From the NCBI RefSeq assembly GCF_006539185.1, contig NZ_BJMN01000016.1, positions 1-64,000 on the forward strand: a stretch of DNA of 64,000 nt, given 5' to 3'. Position numbers and translations under genes: made by a program. This document shows positions 44,255-53,332 of the stretch, piece by piece. Position 1 is the stretch's first letter. Every line of letters begins with the position of its first letter. This DNA is from Streptomyces gardneri (lineage in GTDB: Bacteria > Actinomycetota > Actinomycetes > Streptomycetales > Streptomycetaceae). The notes under the pieces are model-generated. The model ran no database searches. It was not told where the DNA came from and worked only from the letters and a program-made list of their open reading frames with translations.

Positions 44255-45093
44255 GCCCGACCGTCACCGTCACCGACCAGGACGAGGAGCCGGAGACCGA
44301 CAAGGTCCCTGCGCGCAGGCTGTCGCTGCCCGGCGACCCCGAGGACATGCTCATCGACGAGGCGGGCAGAGAGCTTCGCCTGCCGGCGTTCCGCGAGCGG
44401 TTCATCGACCTGGCGACCACCGCCCGGCGCGAGCAAGCCACCTACAAGCAGTTCCTGCTTGACCTGCTGCAGGTCGAGCTCGCCGACCGCGATCTACGCC
44501 GTCAGCAGCGACTGCTGCGGCTGGCCCGTTTCCCCAGGCCGAAGCGGCTGGAGGACTTCGATTTCGCGAAGAACCCGAACGTCACCCCGGAGGTCGTCGC
44601 GGACCTCAAGTCCCCGACCTGGGTCCGTGAGGGCCGCCCGCTGGTGCTGATCGGCGACTCCGGCACAGGCAAGTCCCACCTGCTGATCGGGATCGGCACG
44701 GCAATCGCCGAGGCCGGCCTGTCGGTCCGCTACACCACCACCAGCGCATTGGTGAACGAGCTCGCCGAGGCCGACGCGGCCCGCCGCCTGTCCTCGGTCA
44801 TCGCCCGCTACAGCAAGATCGATCTCCTGTGTCTGGACGAGTTCGGCTACCTCAACCTGGACCGCAAGGGCGCGAAACTACTCTTCCAGATCTTCACCGA
44901 GCGCGAGGAACGCAAAGCCACCGCGGTCGCCACGAACTCGCCCTTCACGGAGTGGGACAAGACCTTCGGTGACGCCCGCCTCTGCGCGGCCATCGCCGAC
45001 CGGATCACCTTCCGCTGCACGCTGATCCAGACCGGCACCGAGTCCTACCGCCTCCAGGCAACCCAGGAATCTCTCTTCCCCCACCAGGACTGA
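44251..45093 (+). CDS. istB: IS21-family ATPase IstB
   Basis: 280 aa, ATG overlapping the istA stop. AAA+ features: Walker A LIGDSGTGKSHLLIGI, Walker B DLLCLDEFGYLNLD, sensor 1 TAVATNSPFTEWDKTF and arginine-containing FGDARLCAAIADRIT, with an N-terminal helical extension (1-60) longer than in short IstB proteins. It assembles on DNA and stimulates IstA. It is more divergent from the IstB relic at 34137 than expected for recent copies. Confidence 0.93.
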   Translation: MSPTVTVTDQDEEPETDKVPARRLSLPGDPEDMLIDEAGRELRLPAFRERFIDLATTARREQATYKQFLLDLLQVELADRDLRRQQRLLRLARFPRPKRLEDFDFAKNPNVTPEVVADLKSPTWVREGRPLVLIGDSGTGKSHLLIGIGTAIAEAGLSVRYTTTSALVNELAEADAARRLSSVIARYSKIDLLCLDEFGYLNLDRKGAKLLFQIFTEREERKATAVATNSPFTEWDKTFGDARLCAAIADRITFRCTLIQTGTESYRLQATQESLFPHQD

Positions 45094-45181
45094 CGCGACC
45101 CCGGACCCCTACTCCCTGACTGTGCCGAGGACTCGTTAGTCTTCGGCCATGGTTTTCATAGCGGAGAGGGAGGAAGTTTCG

Positions 45182-45658
45182 ATGGGTATGTCGGTGACCA
45201 AATGGCGTCTGACTGAGGACGAATTCATTCGCGGGATAGATTTCCTTGAGAGCCGCTTTGAGGAAGCTCAGGGCGAGGAGGACTGGGGAGAAGAGACTAA
45301 TTTCAGCAACTTTTGCGAGATCGGGGAGTTGTGGGATCTCGTGAGCGTCGCGATCTCCGGGGTCCCCATTCCCGCCCAAGGAGTGGGGAGCTTGGTGGTC
45401 CTGGGGGGTGACATGCTGGGAGAGGTCGGCGAACCGGGTGAGCTGATCACAGTACTTACACGTCAGGAAGTTGCCGAAGCCGCACATTTCCTCCGTGACC
45501 TGTCTATCGACTCGATCGTCTCGACGTGTGAGCAGCTCTCAACCCTGCCTGATTTTGTGATCAGCGAGGTCCGGCAGAAGCTGGAGGATCTCCAGTACTT
45601 CTACGCGCTGGCTGCTCAAGAGGGGCACCTCATGGTCACGCGCGTTTATGGGCCGTAG
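45182..45658 (+). CDS. DUF1877-like protein of lower G+C
   Basis: 158 aa from ATG at 45182 with GGAGG 8-13 bp upstream. Pattern: MSVTKWRLTEDEF, FCEIGELWDLVSVAISGVPI, LITVLTRQEVAEAAHFLRDL and a final EDLQYFYALAAQEGHLMVTR, which resembles the DUF1877/YfbM family (compare 13925-14410). Base and codon use differ from the neighbours (many TTT, ATT, AGT, TTG codons; visibly lower G+C), so it may be recently acquired, perhaps with the adjacent IS21. Confidence 0.65.
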   Translation: MGMSVTKWRLTEDEFIRGIDFLESRFEEAQGEEDWGEETNFSNFCEIGELWDLVSVAISGVPIPAQGVGSLVVLGGDMLGEVGEPGELITVLTRQEVAEAAHFLRDLSIDSIVSTCEQLSTLPDFVISEVRQKLEDLQYFYALAAQEGHLMVTRVYGP

Positions 45659-45985
45659 CGACTGGTCACTGGACGCGTTCGCCCGTACCCCATTGAGACA
45701 TTCTCGGAGTACGTCGACACCACGACGAGGGCGAGGCCCTGGCCGCGACTTGTCAGGGAGGCGACCCGGGCCCGCACCGACAAGCTACCAACAGCCTCTC
45801 GCTAGCTCCCTTGGACACTCCGCCCAACCCTGCCGGTCACCCGATCGGTGGCTCCGAATCTCGCCGGAGAACACCGCCCCGGGTCGAGTGCATCGCCGCC
45901 ACGAACGGCCTACTCCTGGCTCCCATTGACACCGGAGCAGTGGCACTCATACGAACCGATGAAATCAGGCCCGCAGGGTGCCACC
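45659..45985. other. Gene-free leader of the next gene
   Basis: The frame of the following gene stays open through part of it but shows no protein character before the ATG at 45986. No repeat, RNA or relic was recognised. Confidence 0.3.
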
Positions 45986-46600
45986 ATGTCGGTGCACACG
46001 GCATCGGACCTGCACGGGCGCGAGTACTCCGTCGTGGAGTCGGGTTCGGTCGGCTGGCGGGCGGAGCAGCCGCACGGCTTCGATGCGCTTCCTTACCTGT
46101 GGCTGCTGCACCGGGGGCCGGAGCGGTCTTGGCCGGCTTTCCGCTGGGACGGTCATCACACGGCCGCGTCCTGGGAGCATCTGGAGTCGTCGCTCGAACT
46201 GCTTCTGGACTCGTGGATGGAGCAGCTGCCGGTACAGGTGCCGGGGGACTGGGCGTCGTTCGTCGTCGGGTGCGCGCGGGACTGGCCGCGGCACCTGCGG
46301 GTGGGCTATAGCCAGGACCGGGGCCGGCTGTCGCTGATGGTGGACCACCGGACCACGGCGGATGCGCCGGGTCTGGAGGAGGCCATGCGGGAGCGGGGCT
46401 GGCAGGTGTGCGAGGGGGGCTGGTGGCGCGCGGAGTTCGCGGACGAGGACCCTGCGGCGGCGCGGTCGGCGGCTCGGCTGCTGGTCGCCGACGTCCGCGG
46501 CCGTGGGTCGGTCTGCCCGGACGAGCTCGTGGCCTGGGAAGTGACGGTCAACGACCACGGCCGGTTGTGGCTTCCTGGCATCGGTATGCCCGTGAACTGA
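45986..46600 (+). CDS. Hypothetical protein (two similar-looking halves)
   Basis: 204 aa from ATG at 45986. Soluble and Trp-rich: RAEQPHGFDALPYLWLLHRG, SSLELLLDSWMEQLPVQVPG, then HLRVGYSQDRGRLSLMVDHR and a C-terminal helix EDPAAARSAARLLVADVRGR. The helix/sheet alternation recalls YbjN/secretion-chaperone-like folds, but I cannot confirm this. No neighbours in an operon. Lies just inside the putative island edge. Confidence 0.6.
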   Translation: MSVHTASDLHGREYSVVESGSVGWRAEQPHGFDALPYLWLLHRGPERSWPAFRWDGHHTAASWEHLESSLELLLDSWMEQLPVQVPGDWASFVVGCARDWPRHLRVGYSQDRGRLSLMVDHRTTADAPGLEEAMRERGWQVCEGGWWRAEFADEDPAAARSAARLLVADVRGRGSVCPDELVAWEVTVNDHGRLWLPGIGMPVN

Positions 46601-46639
46601 ACCCGGTCGGCGCCGGGGACGACGGCACGCCGAGTCAGG

Positions 46640-46673
46640 GACCCTGTGGGTAATCCACCGGGGTGCTGGTCTG
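46640..46673 (+). repeat. att-like repeat, copy 2
   Basis: Matches 41673-41706 (GTGGGTAATCCACCG exact, then G-GGTGCTG, TCTG with single changes). It lies 40 bp upstream of the integrase relic, the position expected for an attachment site. Confidence 0.45.
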
Positions 46674-46713
46674 TTAACTGCACTAACTCAGGTGTCCGTT
46701 CGGCCCGGGGGCC

Positions 46714-47803
46714 GTGAGTTCTGATCATGTGATCGTGCATGAGACTCCTTCGCTTCATCGAGATCTGATTGACGGGCGGGTACGGCTGCCCCGGGTCGGG
46801 GCTGTGGTCGCGGGTACGACGCCGTCGCTGCCGTGGCTGGTGGTGGACGCCGCCGGCCGTGAGATCGAGCCGGTCAGCGTCTACCTGCGGGACCGGATGC
46901 TCGGCGACGCCAGTACGGCGACCTGCCGGAGCTACGGCTACGACCTGCTGCGCTGGCACCGTGTGCTCTGGGCCCTGGACGTGGGCTGGAACAGGTCACC
47001 GAGGCCGAGACCGCCGTACTTGTGGGCTGGCTGCGGCATGCCCACAACTCTCAGCGTCAACGGCGACGCCTCGGCAGTCACCCGGCCGGGTCCGTGAACC
47101 CGAAGACGGGCAAGCGCACCCTGCGGGCCGGATACGCGCCGTCGACGATCGCCCACAACCTGACGGTGGTCCACGGCTTCTACGCCTTCCACCAGCCCTT
47201 CGGCCGCGGATCGTTGATCAACCCGGTCCCGGCGAGCGCAGCTCGCCGCGCGGCACTGGCCCACCGGTCGCCGCTGGAGGTCCGCCAGCAGCACCGGCGG
47301 GCCTGGCTGCGGCCGAAGGTTCCCGTCCGGCACCCGCGGTCCGTCCCCGATGGTCAGTGGGACGAGCTGTTCGCGCAGATGAGTTCCCGACGTCCCCGGA
47401 GGGGTTGGCCTATCTGGCCGCCTACCTGGAGGAGGACGGACTGCCGCTGGAGGGAATGCCGGTCTGGCGGACCCGCCGGGGCGAGCCCCGCCCGCTGACC
47501 TACTGGGCGGCCCGCCGCATCTTCCAGCGGGCCTGCGAGGCCCTCGGGTCGAACTGGACCCTGCACGACCTGCGGCACACGGCCGCGAAGCGGATGGCCC
47601 GCGATCCGGAGCTGAAGCTGCGCGAAGTACAGACGATCTTGCGCCACACCCATATCAGCACCACCGAGCTCTACACGGCCGTCGGCCTGGACGACCTGCT
47701 GGACAAGCTCGGGGCCCACTACGCCCGGCCGGTTCAGCCGGTGTCGTGGCCGACCCAGTACGCCGCAGACGACATCGAGGCGGTGTTCGGTGCCGGGCAG
47801 TAA
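46714..47803 (+). pseudogene. Tyrosine recombinase/integrase, frameshifted and internally deleted
   Basis: GTG at 46714 begins a SAM-like N-terminal domain (LRDRMLGDASTATCRSYGYD then LLRWHRVLW). After a frameshift it reads ETAVLVGWLRHAHNSQRQRR, YAPSTIAHNLTVVHGFYAFH and RSVPDGQWDELFAQMS. Then comes a junction with sequence missing, including the first catalytic Arg, and a third frame gives GLAYLAAYLEEDGLPLEGMP, LHDLRHTAAKRMARDPELKL (HxLRHT) and LRHTHISTTELYT (catalytic Tyr). It stops at 47803. Inactive, but it marks a former integration. Confidence 0.8.
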
Positions 47804-47816
47804 GGTCGGAAACAGC

Positions 47817-47939
47817 ATGCGGCTCAAGGGCCCGACGACGAACCGGGTCCGCCGCCACGACGCCGAGACGCCTGCGCTGGCGGAGGCGATCTGGCCGCTG
47901 CCGAGGTTCCTCAGCCGTCGGGTTGATGCGGATATCTGA
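47817..47939 (+). CDS. Possible 40-residue peptide after the integrase relic
   Basis: ATG at 47817 preceded by AAGGTCGGAA. The product is basic (MRLKGPTTNRVRRHDAETPA...). No family is known. It may be the start of a truncated gene or chance. Confidence 0.25.
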   Translation: MRLKGPTTNRVRRHDAETPALAEAIWPLPRFLSRRVDADI

Positions 47940-48022
47940 AAACGGCTCTGACCGGATCTCCGTGAAGGGCCGGATCGTCGGAGTGGAGGTGGTGGGGATC
48001 CGGCGACCCACTTCGCAGATCG

Positions 48023-48307
48023 CTACCCAGCAGCCACAACCGGGCCGGCTGTGACCTGAGGACCGTTGGGGAGCAGCGGCGCGAGATTGTCCCTGACGAA
48101 GTCGGCCGCCTGCTTGATCGACTCTTCGGCCCCGGATCGGTCTTCAAAGACGCTGGTAGAGACCATCACTCCGTTCCCGGCGTCCACCCAGTAGTAAGCC
48201 ACGAAGCCGGGGACCCGACGGAGGAGAGGCACGAATCCCTCGTCCACTCGACGCCCTGCCTCGGCAGAGTCCGTCACTCCTTCGTAGCGCCGAATCACCG
48301 CGTACAT
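48023..48307 (-). CDS. Antibiotic-biosynthesis-monooxygenase-like small protein
   Basis: 94 aa, ATG at 48307 (MYAVIRRYEGVTDSAEAGRR). The beta-alpha-beta pattern GFVPLLRRVPGFVAYYWVDA, VMVSTSVFEDRSGAEESIKQ and a final AADFVRDNLAPLL fits the dimeric alpha/beta barrel (ABM) fold, though catalytic residues are not conserved in this group. Stand-alone. Probably a small ligand-binding or heme-independent oxygenase-like protein of unknown role. Confidence 0.65.
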   Translation of the reverse strand: MYAVIRRYEGVTDSAEAGRRVDEGFVPLLRRVPGFVAYYWVDAGNGVMVSTSVFEDRSGAEESIKQAADFVRDNLAPLLPNGPQVTAGPVVAAG

Positions 48308-48551
48308 AGCTGATCTCCTCCTGGATCACAGGGTCACCTTGCGTGAAACGACATACCCCCACCGAGCGTCTCTCGCTCGGGTGACGTCCGGAGGTGACCT
48401 GGATAGACGCACCAGTGGGCCAACCCGGGCATCTGCTGTGGCCGGGGGCTGGGCGAACCGGAACTTCACGGAAGTCCGGTCAGATCCAATTCCAAAGAGC
48501 TTCATCATCGCAGCGCAGCAGCAGGGTGAACCACTCGTCTGGCAGGCTCCT

Positions 48552-48836
48552 CTAGGGAATCCTGCAGTCGAGCGGCGCCTTGGCGCGGTGGCCGAGGAGG
48601 TTGCGGCGGGGCCGCGTCAAGCCGGGAGGCACCTTGAATCCTCTTGGCGGCCTGCAGGCGGTTGCCGGCGGGAAGGGAGGACCACCTCCCAGCTCCTCTT
48701 CGGTCAGGGCTGTCTGGATCGGGTACCCCGGCGCCATGTGCCGATGCTCCGGCACGGGGTTGATCGATTCGACGATGTCCAGGGCGAAGTGAACGTGCGC
48801 GGCGGTGAAAGGCTTGGCCGCGTGCCTGAGGGTCAC
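48552..48836 (-). CDS. Unrecognised coding fragment
   Basis: The frame from GTG at 48836 reads VTLRHAAKPFTAAHVHFALD, IVESINPVPEHRHMAPGYPI and TALTEEELGGG, convincingly protein-like. It is also open upstream to ~48960 (AQTVAELRAELDR), so the true start is unclear. After about 60 codons it becomes Pro/Arg-rich and probably non-coding. I do not recognise the family. It may be truncated at both ends. Confidence 0.4.
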   Translation of the reverse strand: MTLRHAAKPFTAAHVHFALDIVESINPVPEHRHMAPGYPIQTALTEEELGGGPPFPPATACRPPRGFKVPPGLTRPRRNLLGHRAKAPLDCRIP

Positions 48837-48975
48837 CCTGTCGAGCTCCGCCCGGAGTTCCGCGACGGTCTGTGCCCGGTGTGAGGGATCGTCGTCCGTC
48901 TTGAGACGCCGGAGCAGAGACGGGCCGGGTGGCCCGTCGGGCGGTTCGGTCGGTGGGTTCGGTCGGTCGGGCGAC

Positions 48976-50208
48976 TCACAGGCGGAGGACGACGAGCGCC
49001 GTGTCGTCGGTGTTCCCGTCGGTGTTCAGGAGGTCCGACAGGAGGCTGTCGGCCAGGGTCTCGGGGTCCTCTCGCCCGCGCCGGCTGAGGGAGTCGGCGA
49101 GGCGCGCGAGTCCGGCGTCGATGTCCTCCGTGCGGCGCTCGATCAGGCCGTCGGTGTACATCACCAGCGTCGCGCCTTCCTCGAAGGAAGTGGTTGCCTG
49201 GGGGCGGGGGACGTGGTCCGGACGGGCGCCGAGCGGCGGGTCGGTCGCCCGGTCGAGGAAGATCACGTCGCCGCCGGGGGTGAGTAGTGCGGGCGGAGGG
49301 TGGCCGGCGCTGCTGTAGGTCAGGGTGTGGTTGCTCCAGTCGATGAAGGTGGTTGCCGCGGTGGACGACTCGGCGCCCTCGACGGAGCGGGCGTAGAGCC
49401 CGAGGGCGTCGAGCGCCTGGGCCGGGCCGTCGGCGACGAGCGCGGCCGCGCTCAGCGCGCTGCGCAGTTGCCCCATGACGCAGGCCGCGCTGAGGCCGTG
49501 GCCCACGACGTCTCCCACGGCCACTGCCATACGGTCGCCGGGGAGTCCGACCAGGTCGTACCAGTCGCCGCACACGTTCAGGCCGCCTACCGCGGGGCGG
49601 TAGCGCACGGCCGCCCGATGGTGGCCGACGGGGCTGGGGGAGGGCAGCATCGCCGCCTGGAGGGCCAGTGCCACCTTCCGCTCCCGGGCGTGTGCCTTGC
49701 GCAGGCGCTCGTTGACTTCCTGCAGCTCGCGGGAGCGCGTGTACAGCTCGGCTTCCAGCCTTGCCGCCTGGGTGGTGCCTTCCAGGCCGCCGCGGGCGTG
49801 GATGAGCGGGGTGATCTCCTCCACCCGGTGCACGATCATCTCCACCTGTCCGTCGGGGCCCGGCACGGGTGCGTTGACGGGGCTCCAGAAGTGCTCCTGC
49901 CAGTGGCCCGGCCGCCGGGAATCCTCGATGTCGTAGCGGAGCAGAGCCATGGTGTCGCGCTCGCCGGTGGCGACCACTCGAAGCATCGACGCCTCGGTCT
50001 CCCGCATTCCTGCGGCGGCGGGGTCGTTGGGGTTCTCCGGGAACGCGTCGAAGATGTAGCGGCCGACCAGCTGCGCGCGGGGGCGCCCGGCGAGCCGTGC
50101 GAAGTCCTCGTTGACGTCGACGTACACCAGGTCGGGTGTGAGCAGGGCGACCATGCCGGGCATGGCCTGGAACACGGCTGCGTAGTCGACGTGCTGCTGT
50201 TCGTTCAT
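48976..50208 (-). CDS. PAS domain PP2C (SpoIIE-type) protein phosphatase
   Basis: 410 aa from ATG at 50208 (MNEQQHVDYAAVFQAMPGMV); the longer open frame upstream is not supported. PAS domain at 8-120 (LVYVDVNEDFARLAGRPRAQ, then FDAFPENP), a coiled-coil signalling helix at 135-180 (ELYTRSRELQEVNERLRKAH), and a PP2C/SpoIIE phosphatase domain to the end with metal-binding CGDWYDLVGL, VAVGDVVGHGLSAA, LVMYTDGLIERR and GNTDDTALVVLRL. It dephosphorylates anti-sigma-factor antagonists in response to a PAS-bound signal (light, redox or ligand). Monocistronic. Confidence 0.93.
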   Translation of the reverse strand: MNEQQHVDYAAVFQAMPGMVALLTPDLVYVDVNEDFARLAGRPRAQLVGRYIFDAFPENPNDPAAAGMRETEASMLRVVATGERDTMALLRYDIEDSRRPGHWQEHFWSPVNAPVPGPDGQVEMIVHRVEEITPLIHARGGLEGTTQAARLEAELYTRSRELQEVNERLRKAHARERKVALALQAAMLPSPSPVGHHRAAVRYRPAVGGLNVCGDWYDLVGLPGDRMAVAVGDVVGHGLSAACVMGQLRSALSAAALVADGPAQALDALGLYARSVEGAESSTAATTFIDWSNHTLTYSSAGHPPPALLTPGGDVIFLDRATDPPLGARPDHVPRPQATTSFEEGATLVMYTDGLIERRTEDIDAGLARLADSLSRRGREDPETLADSLLSDLLNTDGNTDDTALVVLRL

Positions 50209-50489
50209 TCCGTTGCCTGCCTCGACTCCGACCCCACCGTGTGCAGTTCCACGATAGAAGGCAATGCGCCGTAGCGGCCCAAGTCCGGAGATCCGCGGAC
50301 TCGGGCCGTCACCCGTTCGGTCCTGCGGAGGCCGGGCGTTGGGGCGGTCCAGGCGGTCGGTGGGAGCGTCACGGTGGCAGGCTCGCGGGGCTCCGCCGTC
50401 GTCCTGCTCCGTGTCATGCGCGCGCGATGAGGTCTCGCGGACCCGCCCTCCCTCGCGCATCCTCCTCGACGAATCTGCGCCACAGGAAA

Positions 50490-50524
50490 ACTTGTGGTGT
50501 GTACTACCGGTACACACCACAAGT
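50490..50524. promoter_or_regulatory. TetR operator, perfect 15-bp inverted repeat
   Basis: ACTTGTGGTGTGTAC at 50490-50504 is repeated as its exact complement at 50510-50524 around TACCG, 16 bp before the TetR ATG. The length and perfection make it a strong operator candidate controlling the three-gene operon and possibly the divergent phosphatase 280 bp away. Confidence 0.8.
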
Positions 50525-50539
50525 GCGTACCATAAGTTC

Positions 50540-51175
50540 ATGCCTCTCCCTCGGTTCGATCGACTTCCCGCCGAACGCCAGGAACTGATCCTGGCCATCG
50601 CACGCAGCCACTTCGCCGAACACGGCACCGAAGCCGCCTCGTACAACAAGATCATCGAAGCGGCGGGGTTCTCGAAGACCGCCGCGTACCACTACTTCGA
50701 CGGGCGCGAGGACCTGCTCTCCGCCGTGCTCGACGGCGTACTGGGCCGGCTGCTCGGCGCGCTGGGCCCCTGGGTCGCGGCCGGCGACGAGGCGGAGTTC
50801 TGGTCCCGCCTCGACGCCGGTGCCTCCGCGCTCGCGGCACATCTGCAAGGCCACCCGGAGGACCTCGCCCTCGCCGACGCGGCCATCGGGCACGCGCGCG
50901 GTGAGGGCGGACCGTGGCTGGCGTGGTTCGACGATCTGGTCTCGGACGGGCAGAGGCTGGGCGTGATCCGCGCGGACGTGGACCACGAGCTCCTGGTGAC
51001 CGTGACCGCGGCGGTCGTCAGAGCCGCCGACACCTGGGCGGTCGCCCGCATGAAGGAGTCACCGGCGTCCACGGGCCCGCGCGATGCCGAGGGAGCACAA
51101 CTCTGGCGCCTTCTCCGCGGATTGTGGAGCCAGACCGGATCATTCTTCGACGACGGGAACGCCGATGCGCACTGA
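50540..51175 (+). CDS. TetR family regulator
   Basis: 211 aa from ATG at 50540; the open frame from 50264 crosses the operator and is rejected. HTH ASYNKIIEAAGFSKTAAYHY (residues 33-52), then FDGREDLLSAVLDGVLGRLL. The C-terminal ligand-binding part is not of the WHG type. The stop lies 11 bp inside the next gene, so the membrane protein is coupled. An autoregulatory operator is directly upstream. Confidence 0.92.
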   Translation: MPLPRFDRLPAERQELILAIARSHFAEHGTEAASYNKIIEAAGFSKTAAYHYFDGREDLLSAVLDGVLGRLLGALGPWVAAGDEAEFWSRLDAGASALAAHLQGHPEDLALADAAIGHARGEGGPWLAWFDDLVSDGQRLGVIRADVDHELLVTVTAAVVRAADTWAVARMKESPASTGPRDAEGAQLWRLLRGLWSQTGSFFDDGNADAH

Positions 51176-51782
51176 CCTCGAGGTCGTCTGGGACATACCC
51201 GAGACCCCGCCGGGATTCGCGGGCCGCGTGGAACGGTTCATGGGGCCGGGCAAGTCGCGTTCCGAGGCGGCGGTGGAGGCCGCAGGCCTGGCCGTATGCG
51301 CTCTGCTCCTCTTCGCCGGGATACGTGCCTCCGGGGCCTGGCACGAGTGGTCGGGACCGCAGTGCGCGGTGGTGGCGCTGGTGGGACTGGATCTCATCGG
51401 CGGAGTGCTCACCAACGCGACGAACGCCGCGAAACGCTGGTACCACCGCCCCGCCCCACGCGCCAGGCGGTCACGACTCCTGTTCGTCTCCGCGCACGTG
51501 CTCCATCTCCTGGCCGTGGGACTGATCACCTTGTCCGGTGACTGGCGCTGGACGCTGGGCAACGTCGCACTGCTGCTCACAGGAGCGGCCGTCGTGGAGT
51601 TCACGCCGCTGCACCTCAAGCGCCCCGTCTCGGTGATCGCTCTCATGACCGCGGTTCTGGTCAATCTGTTCTGGCTCGAAGTGCCTTACGGACTGGGGTG
51701 GTTCGCGCCGCTGTTCTTCCTGAAACTACTCGTCTGTCATCTTGTCCCGGAAGCGCCGCTGGAGCGCAGACGCCGTGTCTGA
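51165..51782 (+). CDS. Multi-pass membrane protein, unknown function
   Basis: 205 aa from ATG at 51165, overlapping the TetR stop by 11 bp. About five or six hydrophobic helices, for example EAAGLAVCALLLFAGIRA, VVALVGLDLIGGVLT, SRLLFVSAHVLHLLAVGLIT and VIALMTAVLVNLFWLEV, with LTNATNAAKRWYHRP as a conserved-looking loop. Middle gene of the TetR operon and probably the transport or sensing component regulated by it. No transporter family recognised. Confidence 0.75.
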   Translation: MRTDLEVVWDIPETPPGFAGRVERFMGPGKSRSEAAVEAAGLAVCALLLFAGIRASGAWHEWSGPQCAVVALVGLDLIGGVLTNATNAAKRWYHRPAPRARRSRLLFVSAHVLHLLAVGLITLSGDWRWTLGNVALLLTGAAVVEFTPLHLKRPVSVIALMTAVLVNLFWLEVPYGLGWFAPLFFLKLLVCHLVPEAPLERRRRV

Positions 51783-52380
51783 GACCGCCTCGCAGTGGAG
51801 GATCGATGCGAACCCGGGTCCCGCCACCTGCGCCCGCACCCTGGCCGCGGCCTTCCAGCAGGAACCAGCCGTCTCCTGGATCTGCGGTGCGTCGCGGACT
51901 CTGAGGACCCACTGGTTCGACAGCACTCTGCGGACCCACGCGACACTTCCCGGTGCCCTCCGGTACGCAGTCACGAGCAGGTCGGACGCCCGGCCGATCG
52001 CCGCGGCGGTTCTCACACCGCCAGGCGCGGCGCCGGGAGTTCCGGCCCGAGCGGCCTGGGCGGTGCGGACGGGCCTGCGGTGCGGGCCCTCTGCCTTGGG
52101 GAAGACCTTGCGCTATCTGCACCAGGCCGAAGCCCTGACTCCGGCAGGCGCATGGACCCTGGAGTTCATCGGGGTACGCCCCGACAACATGGGACGCGGC
52201 GCCGGACGGTTCCTCCTTGATCACATACTGGCGGCCACAACTGCCCCGGCGGGCTTCTTCCTGACCACGGCCGATCCCGCGAACGTGCCCCTCTACCGCC
52301 GCTTCGGCTTCACAGAGCTGCAGCGGACGGTACTGGGCCCGCTGACCGTCACGGCGATGGCGAGACCGGGCCTCACCTGA
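51775..52380 (+). CDS. GNAT family N-acetyltransferase
   Basis: 201 aa from GTG at 51775, overlapping the membrane gene by 8 bp. Core GNAT elements: GAWTLEFIGVRPDNMGRGAG (acetyl-CoA pyrophosphate loop, Q/RxxGxG-like), RFLLDHILAATTAPAGFFLT and LYRRFGFTELQRTVLG at the C-terminus. The first ~100 residues hold the acceptor half. Last gene of the TetR operon; acetylation of a toxic small molecule would fit a TetR-regulated resistance unit, but the substrate is unknown. Confidence 0.85.
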   Translation: MSETASQWRIDANPGPATCARTLAAAFQQEPAVSWICGASRTLRTHWFDSTLRTHATLPGALRYAVTSRSDARPIAAAVLTPPGAAPGVPARAAWAVRTGLRCGPSALGKTLRYLHQAEALTPAGAWTLEFIGVRPDNMGRGAGRFLLDHILAATTAPAGFFLTTADPANVPLYRRFGFTELQRTVLGPLTVTAMARPGLT

Positions 52381-52473
52381 CTGGGCAACACTCCCCGTCG
52401 CCGCCGTCCCGAATCCCTGCCACACGCCAAGCCGCTCACGCGCCAAGCCGCTCAGCCGCTCGAGCAGGGACAG

Positions 52474-52854
52474 ATGGAAGAGGCGTACGACGTTCTCGGC
52501 CACGCGGCGGACACGGGTGCCCTCGAAGTCATGCTCGGCGGCGCGTAGGACACTCTGCTCGGCGGACCGCCCGCGGCCCGGCGCTCGGAACTCCCGAGGC
52601 AACTGTCGCTGGACACCGGTGAACTCACCCGGTGAGAGGACGTCTCCCGCTGCCTGTACATCACGTTCCACGAGGCTGTGGTCAGCCGGTTCGAGAGATA
52701 CGGAGACCTGGCGGAACTCGACCGGGATCTCTGTCGGACCCGGTACGGAGACATCCGCAGGATCGATCGGATCCTGGAAGCCGAGGGCGACACGGTCAAC
52801 CGCTACCGGGTCCGCGGGACGAGCCTCGATCGATGCACAAACGATGCGTCTTGA
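52474..52854 (+). pseudogene. Decayed unknown gene with two in-frame stops
   Basis: ATG at 52474 behind GAGCAGGGACAG reads MEEAYDVLGHAADTGALEVM, stops at a TAG near 52546, continues RRSELPRQLSLDTGEL to a TGA near 52633 and then reads DVSRCLYITFHEAVVSRFER, GDLAELDRDLCRTRYGDI and AEGDTVNRYRVRG to a stop at 52854. The protein-like reading in one frame over 127 codons with two stops indicates a host gene inactivated by point mutations. Family not recognised. Confidence 0.45.
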
Positions 52855-53332
52855 TTCGCGACGCCCGTTCGCCGGACGCTGAGCAGGCCGGGCGGACTCG
52901 CCCGGTCGGTGGACCGCCCCTCGCGGGACCGGGAGCCCTCGCCTTGCGGCCCGCGGGACGGGCAAGAGGAGTCGTCATGATCGCAGCGTTCAGCGCATGC
53001 CGCCCCAGCCCGCTCCTCCGCGACGGTGGCGTCCTTCACGCAGGTGGTCGTCGGCTGCCGCAATCAGTTGGCTCGGGGGGTGCCTCTCGGCAGGGCGATG
53101 GGCCATGCCCGGCGCGGGCTCCCAGCGGATGCGCGGCCACCTCGCTCCCGGTTCGGCAGGCCGCACGTCGGACGACCGGCCCTCCACTGGGCGGTCCGAA
53201 GCGACCACGCCCAGGGGCGCCGGTGCGCCCGTGGGCCACGCACCCATCCGCAGGGCCGACGGCACCGAATCGGTACAGCAGGCGGCTCGCGCGATCGGAA
53301 TGCGGAAACCGACGTACACGAGGGGGGCAGGA
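52855..53332. other. Leader region of the lipid-modification operon
   Basis: About 480 bp with no convincing gene; long open frames on both strands here reflect GC bias. The promoter of the five-gene operon should lie here. No obvious dyad operator was found by eye; AGGGGGGCAGG just before 53333 is the ribosome site. Confidence 0.35.

Larger units (their letters stand above)
42578..45093 (+). mobile_element. Intact IS21-type coding unit (istA-istB), ends unresolved
   Basis: Both open frames are complete, which makes this the only apparently functional insertion element in the window. I could not fix the terminal inverted repeats by eye: the element should reach beyond 42578 and 45093 by some tens of bases, to roughly 42500 and 45120. 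Confidence 0.7.
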
